Source of the DNA: Oceanococcus sp. HetDA_MAG_MS8
Lineage (GTDB): Bacteria > Pseudomonadota > Gammaproteobacteria > Nevskiales > Oceanococcaceae
Direction: 5' to 3'
DNA: 64,000 nucleotides
NCBI GenBank assembly: GCA_019192445.1
Contig: JAHCMK010000005.1
Span: 124,001 to 188,000, forward strand
Both the position numbers and the translations under genes were made by a program. The notes beneath the pieces are model-generated. The model worked only from the letters and a program-made list of their open reading frames with translations, was not told the DNA's origin and searched no databases. Below, one piece after another: positions 56,575-64,000 of the stretch (position 1 is the stretch's first letter; the number at the start of each line of letters is the position of its first letter).

Positions 56575-57774
56575 CTACTGCGGTGACGCGCTTTGAATAA
56601 AGCTGATGTTGATAGGCACCAGATCGAGTGGGCTGCGGTTGAGCAGGCTGTCTGTTTGCGTGTCGAGCAGCAGTATTTCAGGTTGGCTGCCATCCACACC
56701 GGCACTTCCCACCCACAGGCGGCCTTGGGGGCCAAGCTGCAAGGTGCTCAGCTGAGTTTGCTGGGTGGCGTTGACCGCGGAGAGGGTGATGGCCTCACTG
56801 TCGGGGTCGTAGCGGTATAGGCTGCTTCCTCCAAAGGCAGCGCCGGCCGTGAACCAGATCTGACCGCGCGCATCACGGGCCATGCCCAGGATCTGCCCAC
56901 GCGGGTTGTCCTCAGCCGTGCCATCGTCCACCAGCAATGTGCTGCTGCCATCGGCCAAGGACACGCGCGCAATCCCCCCCTCGTAGACGGGATTGAAACT
57001 CCCATCAAATCCGCCGTCACCCTGCACCAGAAGCGTTTGTCCATCCGGCGTGGGGATCAGCGTCGAGGGGTTGCGAATGGGCAGGGTGTAGCCCTGAGTG
57101 CCCGCCGTAGCAGGGTCTAAATCCACAACACGGTCATCCGCAAGATCAATGGCAATCAACAGCCCCGCCTGCGTGGCGGCAAAGTTGGGGTTCAGACGCT
57201 GCAGCGCCACCCAAAGCCGCCCACCGATGATCACCGCGTCGCTCATTTGCGGAACGCCGTCGCTATCAAAACCGGAGAGGTCAATGGTGCTGCGGAAGAA
57301 ATCGGCCTCAGTGGCAGCCTGCGGGTTAACCACCCAGAGCGCGCCACTGCCATAGCGCAGCAAATATCCCAGACCCGGGCCAGCGGGAACCAGCAAGGAA
57401 GGATTGCTTTGGGTGTCCTCCTCGGCGCTTTCGGTGGAGAAGGTGGCTTCTGCAACGCCCGGTGCATCGCTGGTGTAACGGCTCAGCGTGTTGCTGCCAA
57501 AGCGTGCCAAGCGATACAGCGTGCTGCCATCGCCGATGACCCTCAGGTCAGAGGAGCCGGGGTCTAGCGGGGCACTGTTCAGGCCGCCGTCCAGGTCCAG
57601 CAGCAGGTGAGCACCACTGCTGAAGTCTGCAGCGCGTGCTGCCACCACGGCCGTGTTGCCGGCGGGCAGTGCGTTGTTGCCAGGGTTGATCGAGTCCGAC
57701 TCGCTGCATGCACCCAGGGTGAGTGCGCAGGCTAGCCATGCTCCAGCGGAAAAGGGCCTAGACAATCGGTTCAT
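56575..57774 (-). CDS. beta-propeller-like lipoprotein in cobalamin operon (BtuG-like candidate)
   Basis: A 399-residue lipoprotein with lipobox TLGAC (Cys23). The mature part shows repeating beta-blade patterns such as GDGSTLYRLARFG, LGYLLRYGSGALWVV, IIGGRLWVALQR, TPDGQTLLVQGDGG, ARDARGQIWFTAG and LGPQGRLWVGSAG, consistent with a six- or seven-bladed YncE-like propeller. It begins 33 bp after the btuB stop, in the same riboswitch-controlled transcript. In Bacteroides, BtuG is a propeller lipoprotein that caps BtuB and captures B12; similar function here is inferred from architecture and context only. Confidence 0.7.
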   Translation of the reverse strand: MNRLSRPFSAGAWLACALTLGACSESDSINPGNNALPAGNTAVVAARAADFSSGAHLLLDLDGGLNSAPLDPGSSDLRVIGDGSTLYRLARFGSNTLSRYTSDAPGVAEATFSTESAEEDTQSNPSLLVPAGPGLGYLLRYGSGALWVVNPQAATEADFFRSTIDLSGFDSDGVPQMSDAVIIGGRLWVALQRLNPNFAATQAGLLIAIDLADDRVVDLDPATAGTQGYTLPIRNPSTLIPTPDGQTLLVQGDGGFDGSFNPVYEGGIARVSLADGSSTLLVDDGTAEDNPRGQILGMARDARGQIWFTAGAAFGGSSLYRYDPDSEAITLSAVNATQQTQLSTLQLGPQGRLWVGSAGVDGSQPEILLLDTQTDSLLNRSPLDLVPINISFIQSASPQ

Positions 57775-57807
57775 ATGTCCTCTTTTTTTGTGCGAAGGGA
57801 ATGAGTA

Positions 57808-59559
57808 TTAAAAGGACCGGCGCAGACTGAGCTGCCAGTGCCGGCCGGGTTCCGGAAAGCCATTGAATCGGGCATAGCGCGCGTCGCTGAGGTTGCGGCC
57901 CTCCAGGCGCCACAACCATTGCTGCCACCGGCCCTGCAGCTGCAGGTCGTGGCGCCGCACGGTGGGCGTGGCCAGCAGATTCAGGCTGTCGAAAAAGGCG
58001 CCGTCTTCAAACGCGAAGAGGTAGCGCAGCTCCAGCGATCCGGGCAGCGCCCACAGGCTGCTCCAAATGGCTTGGATGGGGGCGCGTCCGGGGAGTTGGC
58101 GGCCCGTGGTCACGCGGTTGCTGCGATCCTCGGTATGCAGCAGATCTACATTGAGGCCATGTTGTCCGCAGCGACCCCAGTTCCGTTGCAGATTCATGCT
58201 GAGGCCAGCGACTAGAGCGCGGCCGGCGTTCTGGCTACGCCCCAGGCCCTGGGCGGTGTATTGCGGGACGATGGCATCTTGCAGCCAGCGCACAAAGCCT
58301 TGGGCCTGAAAGTCAGGCTGCTGCCACTGCAGTTGCCACTCCCAGGCGTGTTCCGGGGCCAAGTCCGGATTGCCCTGGAAGAGTCCGCGGTTACCGTAAC
58401 GCTCAAATAAGCTGGGAATCCGACTACGCAGCTGGATGGCGCTGCTCAGATGGACTTGCGGGGCCCAACGCAGGCCGAGCTGGCCGGCCAGGCCCTGGTC
58501 ATCGCCCAGTTGCGGGCTGAGGTCGGCATAGGGCTGGAGCTGTACCCAGCTTTGCAGCGTGCCCGCCGCCCCGACCCATGACCAGGGCAGCTCCAACTGC
58601 ACGCGGGTGACGTCCACATCGCCGGCGGCACCACGGGCATCGCGTGCCCGGTAGCGATAAAGCCCCAGCCGGTATTCGCCATCCATCCGCTCTTGCGGAA
58701 GGGCGAGTTCAATACTGGCGGTTTGCGCGCGGGTTTCGCTGGCCGCCAGGGCCACCTGCGCGCGGCGGTCGCTGAAGTCTTCATCCATCCAGCCCAGACT
58801 CAGACTCAGCCCGCTGTTGAGTCGCGTGGCCCAGAACGCCAAGGCTGTACGTAGCTGGGCTTCATTCGTGGCAGTGTTGCGCTGATTGGGTAGCGCCTCC
58901 TCGTTCCACACCAGCAGGGCGCGGTGCGCTGACTCCCCTGCCCAGAGCAGGCTGCCCTGGGCGGTTTGCGCATTATTACGCGGTTCATCGGCCCGCCGTT
59001 GGGGGTCGCTGGGGTCAAAAGGCTTGAAGGGGTTGCGCAGGGGGAAGTCGTTGTCGGCCCCTTGAATTTGAGCATGCCAGCCCTGCCAGCCGCCCAGTCC
59101 CAGATGCTGGCTGCCAAAACTACCCACGCTGGCCTCGGCGTAGGCGTTGTTGGACTCTCGAGTGTGCAGGTGGAGGTCGCCGGCGAGTCCGCGGCTGCGT
59201 TCATAGTCCAGGGTGGCAGCGTCCAGGGCAGCGGCCGGAAGCAGGGAGAGATTGAAGGCCGCGCCACCCAAAGTCGGTAGCGCAACTCCATCGAGCAGCA
59301 CCTGGACTTGGCGGCTGCTGCTGCCGCGCAGGCTGGCTTCGCTGTAGGCGCCCAATCCACCCCGGCTGCGGACCTGCATGCCGGGTAGCTGCCGAAGCGC
59401 CAGGTTGAGGTCCGGGCGCAAGCCGTCCAGGGCCACCCGCGCAGCGGGCGCTGAAGATTCCACAGATACTGGCGGCAGTTCGGTACGCGCACTCAGCCCC
59501 GATGCCACCAGCATCAGAGCCCATGCGCATCCCCCCTGCCAGGATGCACGGTTATTCAT
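57808..59559 (-). CDS. btuB: TonB-dependent cobalamin receptor (BtuB-like)
   Basis: A 583-residue outer-membrane receptor for cobalamin. After a signal peptide (CAWALMLVASGLSA) come a TonB-box-like ELPPVSVES and a plug domain (LRQLPGMQVRSRGGLGAYSEASLRGSSSRQVQVLLDGV), then a 22-strand-type barrel ending LSLRRSF with a C-terminal Phe. Length is close to E. coli BtuB (about 614 with signal). The assignment rests on the cobalamin riboswitch just upstream. ATG 59559 has GGAGGGCAAGG upstream; a TTG at 59580 is in frame. Confidence 0.85.
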   Translation of the reverse strand: MNNRASWQGGCAWALMLVASGLSARTELPPVSVESSAPAARVALDGLRPDLNLALRQLPGMQVRSRGGLGAYSEASLRGSSSRQVQVLLDGVALPTLGGAAFNLSLLPAAALDAATLDYERSRGLAGDLHLHTRESNNAYAEASVGSFGSQHLGLGGWQGWHAQIQGADNDFPLRNPFKPFDPSDPQRRADEPRNNAQTAQGSLLWAGESAHRALLVWNEEALPNQRNTATNEAQLRTALAFWATRLNSGLSLSLGWMDEDFSDRRAQVALAASETRAQTASIELALPQERMDGEYRLGLYRYRARDARGAAGDVDVTRVQLELPWSWVGAAGTLQSWVQLQPYADLSPQLGDDQGLAGQLGLRWAPQVHLSSAIQLRSRIPSLFERYGNRGLFQGNPDLAPEHAWEWQLQWQQPDFQAQGFVRWLQDAIVPQYTAQGLGRSQNAGRALVAGLSMNLQRNWGRCGQHGLNVDLLHTEDRSNRVTTGRQLPGRAPIQAIWSSLWALPGSLELRYLFAFEDGAFFDSLNLLATPTVRRHDLQLQGRWQQWLWRLEGRNLSDARYARFNGFPEPGRHWQLSLRRSF

Positions 59560-59594
59560 CGCGCGCCTTGCCCTCCGCAAGCCGGTGAAAAGAG

Positions 59595-59765
59595 TGGTCC
59601 AGGCCGGTCTCCGGGCTGATCGCGTTGGTCAGGCATTCTGGCCTTCCCAGACCTTGGCAGGCCCAGTGGCATGATCGAACGCCGCGCGAATTACCGTTGC
59701 GGGGGCAGCGCCGGCTTTTTACCGGCTTCCCGTTTCACCTGCCACCACTCCCGATGGGGCAGACA
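59595..59765 (-). ncRNA. cobalamin riboswitch
   Basis: On the minus strand the conserved B12-box sequence is complete: GGTGAAACGGGAA, then GCTGCCCCCGCAACGGTAA, ATGCCACTGGGCCTGC, GGTCTGGGAAGG, and CAGCCCGGAGACCGGCC. It lies directly upstream of the btuB-like gene. The expression platform probably acts on translation: CTTGC-GGAGG-GCAAG (about 59566-59582) puts the Shine-Dalgarno in a small hairpin. High adenosylcobalamin would lower expression. Confidence 0.93.
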
Positions 59766-59981
59766 CCTTTCCCTCTAAGTTTCGGAGCATAGCGACATTG
59801 ACCAATTGCTGCAGCTCCCAACGGTCATGGGCTGGCAGCGCAACTGCGACCGTATCTTCCGTGTAGAACCTGCACCATGTGCATGGGGGACGCCTAAACA
59901 TTTATCGGAAGGGCCAGTCTGAGCAGCCGCGGTCGCTGCAGATTAGACTGGCCGGCCACATCTTTAACGCAATCTCATCCC

Positions 59982-60755
59982 ATGACGCCGAGTCCTCGAT
60001 TGCAGGCCGCTATAGACGCCGCTCAAGCTGCCGCCGACCTCATTCGTAAAGGCTACCGCAGCCAATTCGATGTTCAGATCAAAGCCGATGCCAGCCCGGT
60101 AACCGAGGTGGACATCGCCTGTGAACACCGCATTCGAGAAATTCTGGATGCAGCCTGCCCAGGGTATGGGTTCTTCGGCGAGGAAACCGGTCGTTCCGAC
60201 AGTGACTCGGAGTTCATGTGGTTGGTTGATCCGCTGGATGGAACCAAGAGCTTTGTCCGTGGTTATCCCTTCATATCCACCCAGATTGCTCTGATGCAGG
60301 GGGAGGAGCTGGTTCTGGGCGTCTCCTGCGCCCCGTTGTTCGATGAGTTGGCCTGCGCTGAAAAGGGCCAAGGGGCATGGCTCAACGGTGAGTCTCTGCA
60401 GGTCAGTGATGTTAACGAATGGAGTCAAGCCACCCTGTCCACGGGGAATATTGCGGGTTTGGCCCAGCAGCCGGCTCGTTGGCAGGCCTTGGGCACCCTG
60501 TTGCCGAAGTTGCATCGTATTCGCGGCTATGGCGATTTTTACCACTATCACCTGCTCAGCGCCGGTCGAATTGATGCGGTACTGGAGTCCGATCTGAATA
60601 TCTTGGATATTGCCGCCAACACCGTGATCCTGCGTGAGGCTGGTGGTGTGATCACCGACCTCGATGGAGGCCCCATTGGGCTACAGACCACATCTACCGT
60701 TGCCGGGAATGCGCATCTACAGCCGCGTCTGCTAGAGCTGATGCACGCACCCTGA
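59982..60755 (+). CDS. inositol-monophosphatase-family phosphatase (possible histidinol-phosphatase)
   Basis: A 257-residue Mg-dependent IMPase-family enzyme: metal blocks FGEETG, WLVDPLDGTKSFVRGYPFISTQIAL, and ESDLNILDIAANTVILREAGG. The DPLDGTKSFVRG and RGYGDFYHYHLLSAGRIDAVLE segments are nearest to the HisN-type histidinol-phosphatase branch, although inositol-1-phosphatase or CysQ activity cannot be excluded. It is divergent from the btuB operon and convergent with pilQ. No his gene is near. Confidence 0.82.
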   Translation: MTPSPRLQAAIDAAQAAADLIRKGYRSQFDVQIKADASPVTEVDIACEHRIREILDAACPGYGFFGEETGRSDSDSEFMWLVDPLDGTKSFVRGYPFISTQIALMQGEELVLGVSCAPLFDELACAEKGQGAWLNGESLQVSDVNEWSQATLSTGNIAGLAQQPARWQALGTLLPKLHRIRGYGDFYHYHLLSAGRIDAVLESDLNILDIAANTVILREAGGVITDLDGGPIGLQTTSTVAGNAHLQPRLLELMHAP

Positions 60756-60894
60756 GCCGGCTACGAATTCTTCGCCAGCCATTGCACTTAAGAAGCCGCC
60801 TCTATCCTCGGGAGGGCTGCTGCCGTACGTCCGGCTGGCACTCTCCTAGCGGGTCGCGCCTACGTCCTTCGATAGCCGGGGGGCACAGGGCTCG

Positions 60895-61020
60895 GGCGCG
60901 AGCATCGTCAGATGGAGCGCCGCCGGAGCACGTAGACCGCAGCGTACTAAACGTACGTGAGGATCTCGCGCACCGCCGGCGTTTCATGTCACGAGTGCAG
61001 CGATTTCGTCTCGGCGTCTA
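60895..61020 (+). repeat. MITE-like repeat, copy C
   Basis: The core GGAGCGCCGCCGGAGCAC, GACCGCAGCGT.CTAAA and GTACGTGAGGATCTCGCGCACCGCC... matches copy D (61069-61207) almost base for base over about 90 bp. Its right part GTGCAGCGATTTCG matches copy A. The left end is not definable. C and D are tandem in the IMPase/pilQ convergent junction. Confidence 0.65.
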
Positions 61021-61068
61021 AGCCGCCGGTGATCGGTTGAGGGGGTTCTGCAGCCACTGCAAGTGGAG

Positions 61069-61207
61069 GGAACGCTGAGTTAATCCGCGAGCGTAGTCAG
61101 GTGGAGCGCCGCCGGAGCACAGAGACCGCAGCGTGCTAAATGTACGTGAGGATCTCGCGCACCGCCGGCGTTTCAGATGACAAGCGCAGCGATGAAATCA
61201 GCGTTTC
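61069..61207 (+). repeat. MITE-like repeat, copy D, abutting the pilQ stop
   Basis: Left end GGAACGCTGAGTTAA and right end (inward) GGAAACGCTGATTTCA are imperfect inverted repeats. The interior is that of copy C. The right flank CTAG (61208-61211) includes the pilQ TAG stop codon (complement of 61208-61210), as the left CTAG of copy B includes the esterase stop. Confidence 0.7.
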
Positions 61208-63373
61208 CTAGCGAACGACGACGTCCTCGGCGACAATCTTTGGCGTAATGAAGATCAGCAGCTCGCGCGCTTGATTATCGATGGATTTCTGCCGGAACAG
61301 GGCGCCCAGGTAGGGGATATCCCCGAGCAGGGGCACTTTAGTGACCGTGCTTTGTTGGTCCTGCTCGTAGATACCGCCCAGTACCAAGGTCTCGCCATTG
61401 CCGACCAAGACCTGTGTGTTCAACCGGCGAGTGTCGATCCCGACAGCGAGTCCGCCGCCGGACTGCGGTGTGAGCTGGCCGCGGGCATCACGCGTGACTT
61501 GCAACTGCATGATGATTTTGTCGTCCGGAGTAATCTGCGGCGTGACGCGCAGTGACAGCACAGCCTTTTTGAACTGCACTTGGTTTTGTGTGGCTGTTGC
61601 CGAGTTGAAGGGAATTTCTTCGCCTTGCTCAATGTAGGCCTCCATACCGTTTGAGGTCATCACTCGCGGTGAGGAGATGACCTCGCCTTTGCCTTCAGCT
61701 TGAACAGCGGACAATTCCAGGTCTAGAAGAAAATCCCCGCTGAGAACCGACAGAGCGATGTTTGACGGGTTCAATCCTGGGGCCGAGGCCGGGAAGTCAA
61801 TATTCGGTAGGAACTGCGGGCCGGTAATGGGAATTTGTTGGCCGCGGCGAATGCTATCCACAATGAAGGGTGCCAGACTACCGCGCAGGCTTTCAGCGCC
61901 ACCACCTTGTTGTTGCTGCTGTTGTTGTTGGCCACCTTGCCCCGAGGTCAGGGCGGTCGCGTAAGCTTGCTGCGACCCACCAGCAGCGATGCCGATGATG
62001 GTGTCCCCGGCGCTCTCGCCGCCGGTAACGCCAGCACGCACCCCTAAGGAGCGGCTGAAGTCATCATTGGCAATGACAATTCGGGCTTCGATCAGCACCT
62101 GACGAACAGGAATGTCGAGTTGCCGCACCAGCTGGCGGATATCCGCTAAGCGTTCACGTGTGTCTTGGACGATGAGCACGCTGGTACGCTCGTCCACGTT
62201 CACTCGGCCGCGGTCCGAGAGAAAAGCCCCCGATTCGCTGGCAAGCAACTCGGCTAAGTCCACTGCATTGGCATAGTTGATCTGGATCACTTCGGTGACC
62301 AGCGGCGCCAGTTCCATGCGTTGTTGCATGGCCTGTAGCTGTTCTTTTTCGTTGGCGGCCACTTCTTGAGTCGGCGCGATCCACATCACATCGCCTTCAA
62401 TGGACTTGGTTAGGCCCTTGGTGCGCAGCACGATGTCCAGTGCCTGGTCCCAGGGCACGTTTTCTAAGCGCAGGGTCAGTTCGCCGACCACAGAATCAGA
62501 CACCACCAGGTTTTTGCCCGCAACGTCTGCAATGATTTGCAGTAATGCGCGCAGTTCGATGTCCTGGAAGCTGAAGTTGATGCGCTCGCCCGTGTACTCG
62601 GGCTCCTCACGGGCGCGGCGGGCAATTTCGTCCGGGGTGAGGGGGGCGAGTTCCACCGTGAAGGTTTTGCCAACCTGATAAGCCACACGCTCAAACTCGG
62701 CATTCGCGACCGGGCGAATGCTGACGCGTGAACTAGGCCCCTGGGTGCTCACGGTGACCTGACTGACGGGCGTGGCGAAATCCAGAACATCCAACTTTTG
62801 CGCGGGGGTGTCTAACTGGGTGTTGAAGAACTCGGCAACCACCAAGCCGCCTTCATCCCGGACATCAACGCTGGCTTGGGCGGTCGATAAGCTAATCTGA
62901 ATTTGCCCAGCTCCGGTTTCCGAGCGCCGGAAATCAATATCTTCGATGCGGGCCGCAGGAAGTTCAGCACGGGACTGTGCTCCAGGCGTACTCACAGCGG
63001 GTTGAATGGTGGCCAGAATCTGGTTGCCGCTACGCTCTAAGGAGTGTGGGGTTAACTCATCTAAGCTCAAGACAATACGAGTCCGCGCCTCTGTTTCAAG
63101 CACGATGTAGGACTCAACCACACCTTGATTGACCGCTCGCTGTGGCTGTGTGAGGCCAACTTCGGTTTGCGGTAGATCAATCGAGATGCGCGCCGGAGAT
63201 TCCAGCGCAAAGCTGCTGGGTTGCGGTGCTGGGCCGTCAAAGCGCAGCTTGAGCTGCACCGGAGCGCCGGAGCGCGTTGGCTCTACATCAATGGCGGTGA
63301 GGGTGGCGGCATGAGCCCACAGCGGAGTCAACGTTGTTGCAGCAAGCAAGGCAATTCGCAGGCAGGTTTTCAT
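61208..63373 (-). CDS. pilQ: type IVa pilus secretin PilQ
   Basis: A 721-residue outer-membrane secretin through which the pilus passes. Signal peptide (LLAATTLTPLWAHA), two AMIN domains (about 25-260), STN/N0 (INFSFQDIELRALLQIIADVAGKNLVVSDSV), N1 (QINYANAVDLAELLASESG) and the secretin C-domain (EAYIEQGEEIPFNSATATQN, LGDIPYLGALFRQKSIDNQARELLIFITPKIV). An eight-glutamine run with flanking Gly (GQGGQQQQQQQQGGG) interrupts the region before the pore domain. It overlaps pilP by 4 nt. Confidence 0.96.
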   Translation of the reverse strand: MKTCLRIALLAATTLTPLWAHAATLTAIDVEPTRSGAPVQLKLRFDGPAPQPSSFALESPARISIDLPQTEVGLTQPQRAVNQGVVESYIVLETEARTRIVLSLDELTPHSLERSGNQILATIQPAVSTPGAQSRAELPAARIEDIDFRRSETGAGQIQISLSTAQASVDVRDEGGLVVAEFFNTQLDTPAQKLDVLDFATPVSQVTVSTQGPSSRVSIRPVANAEFERVAYQVGKTFTVELAPLTPDEIARRAREEPEYTGERINFSFQDIELRALLQIIADVAGKNLVVSDSVVGELTLRLENVPWDQALDIVLRTKGLTKSIEGDVMWIAPTQEVAANEKEQLQAMQQRMELAPLVTEVIQINYANAVDLAELLASESGAFLSDRGRVNVDERTSVLIVQDTRERLADIRQLVRQLDIPVRQVLIEARIVIANDDFSRSLGVRAGVTGGESAGDTIIGIAAGGSQQAYATALTSGQGGQQQQQQQQGGGAESLRGSLAPFIVDSIRRGQQIPITGPQFLPNIDFPASAPGLNPSNIALSVLSGDFLLDLELSAVQAEGKGEVISSPRVMTSNGMEAYIEQGEEIPFNSATATQNQVQFKKAVLSLRVTPQITPDDKIIMQLQVTRDARGQLTPQSGGGLAVGIDTRRLNTQVLVGNGETLVLGGIYEQDQQSTVTKVPLLGDIPYLGALFRQKSIDNQARELLIFITPKIVAEDVVVR

Positions 63374-63897
63374 TCTTCTTCTCCCGTCAACGACACGCTG
63401 GCGGTGCGCTTGGTATAGCCCCCCAGGCCGTCCGGTACGATTTCTTCAAGCTGTACTTCGGCCGCTGTAATGGCGGAAATCCGCCCGTAGTTTTGTCCCA
63501 TGTAATTTCCGACTTGTACGCGGTGCACTTTGTTGTCCGGCGCTTCGATAACGGCAAACTCTTGCCCTTGAAATCCCAAACGCCCTTTGAGTCTGAGCGC
63601 TTCCAGAGGGAAAGCCTCAAGCGGCTCCCGGTTGCGATTGGGGTCTGGGGCTAGAGTCGATGTGCTCACCGCTGCGGTGGCATCCGTAAGACCCTGAGCA
63701 AAGGGCAAGAAGGGGTCGCGCGCCTCAGCTTGAGTGTAGCGGTGCGGTTCATACACCAACACCTGAGGAATAGGTTCAACCGCGGTCGATTTGCGCGACT
63801 TCACTTCTGCGATGTAGGAATCCAGATCATCGCCGTCACTACCGCAAGCGCTGAGCAAGGCCAGTCCGGCAATGGCTCCCAGACGCAGGCTCGTCAT
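63370..63897 (-). CDS. pilP: type IVa pilus alignment lipoprotein PilP
   Basis: A 175-residue lipoprotein (lipobox LLSAC) linking the PilMNO inner-membrane subcomplex to PilQ. The family signature is YTQAEARDPFLPF, then LEAFPLEALRLKGRLGFQGQEFAVIEAPDNKVHRVQVGNYMGQNYGRISAI region with the HQ1-like beta domain, and LGGYTKRTASVSLTGEE. It overlaps pilQ and pilO by 4 nt each. Confidence 0.95.
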   Translation of the reverse strand: MTSLRLGAIAGLALLSACGSDGDDLDSYIAEVKSRKSTAVEPIPQVLVYEPHRYTQAEARDPFLPFAQGLTDATAAVSTSTLAPDPNRNREPLEAFPLEALRLKGRLGFQGQEFAVIEAPDNKVHRVQVGNYMGQNYGRISAITAAEVQLEEIVPDGLGGYTKRTASVSLTGEEE

Positions 63898-64000
63898 GGG
63901 CTAGCCTCCTCTTCTAGGTAGCGATAGGTTTTGGCCACCGCAGTCATGCGCAGGAGGCCATCTTTGTCCGGGTGCGGAGCTAGGCGTGTGCGATGGATGG
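63894..64000 (-). CDS. pilO: type IVa pilus protein PilO, C-terminal end only
   Basis: The last 34 codons read LRMTAVAKTYRYLEEEASP then TGA at 63896-63894, matching the PilO C-terminus. The start is beyond the window. The ATGA overlap with pilP shows a pilM-N-O-P-Q type operon. Confidence 0.88.
   Translation of the reverse strand, partial: IHRTRLAPHPDKDGLLRMTAVAKTYRYLEEEASP

Noticed and set aside
59719-59901. 60-codon minus-strand frame upstream of btuB
   Set aside because: It overlaps the cobalamin riboswitch core, which explains the sequence conservation.

Overview
The window is chromosomal DNA from a GC-rich gammaproteobacterium. This follows from gene neighbourhoods typical of that class: gluQ-dksA, smc-zipA-ligA, trpS-scpA-scpB-rluB with yciB/yciI/bolA opposite, the Pseudomonas-like mtaD-ubiG-mupP-yciK set divergent from mtnA, and a type IVa pilus pilO-pilP-pilQ set at the right end. 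I cannot fix the genus. A bacterial class I HMG-CoA reductase, a PhoD-type phosphatase, two CehA-like PHP lipoproteins, MipA and many lipoproteins suggest a free-living aquatic or soil organism. No rRNA, tRNA or CRISPR was recognised.

Layout. 1-9100: tRNA modification (gluQ, queF), stringent-response factor (dksA), a CbbY-like phosphatase and smc-zipA-ligA. 9129-9717: a Phd/ParE-type toxin-antitoxin pair, apparently leaderless. 9899-16035: an accessory region. A PHP lipoprotein gene is followed by about 4.3 kb of foreign-looking DNA (IS3 transposase remnant, four unknown genes including two lipoproteins), and this is closed by a 317-bp second copy of the 3' end of the same PHP gene. 16081-18329: M20 amidohydrolase and a LysE-type exporter. 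18478-24472: a tight seven-gene operon of unknown function, built from a MotA/TolQ/ExbB-like channel, two paralogous MotB/ExbD-like proteins carrying periplasmic VWA domains, two coiled-coil lipoproteins, a periplasmic protein and a single-span membrane protein. It looks like an undescribed ion-driven envelope machine and is the main discovery candidate.

24851-38835: GDSL esterase, ABC-F protein YbiT, MsrB, acyltransferase, DUF427, HMG-CoA reductase, SOUL protein, MipA, BolA/YciI/YciB, YciO, TrpS, ScpAB, RluB and an orphan response regulator. 38930-43375: quinone synthesis, muropeptide recycling and methylthioadenosine salvage. 43935-52009: PhoD, FumC, a second PHP lipoprotein, an outer-membrane protein, Gmk and GdhA. 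52342-56274: MerR regulator, SDR, LysE exporter, GNAT and DUF1295. 56575-59765: a cobalamin riboswitch controlling a BtuB-like receptor and a beta-propeller-like lipoprotein that recalls BtuG of Bacteroides. 59982-64000: an IMPase-family phosphatase, then pilQ, pilP and pilO.

Repeats. At least five copies of a short MITE-like element (about 125-220 bp) lie at 15891, 24632, 25450, 60895 and 61069. One has 16-bp terminal inverted repeats and flanking CTAG duplications. Most sit between convergent genes, and three supply or abut the stop codon of a neighbouring gene. A second, hairpin-rich repeat block fills the convergent junction at 43379-43930.
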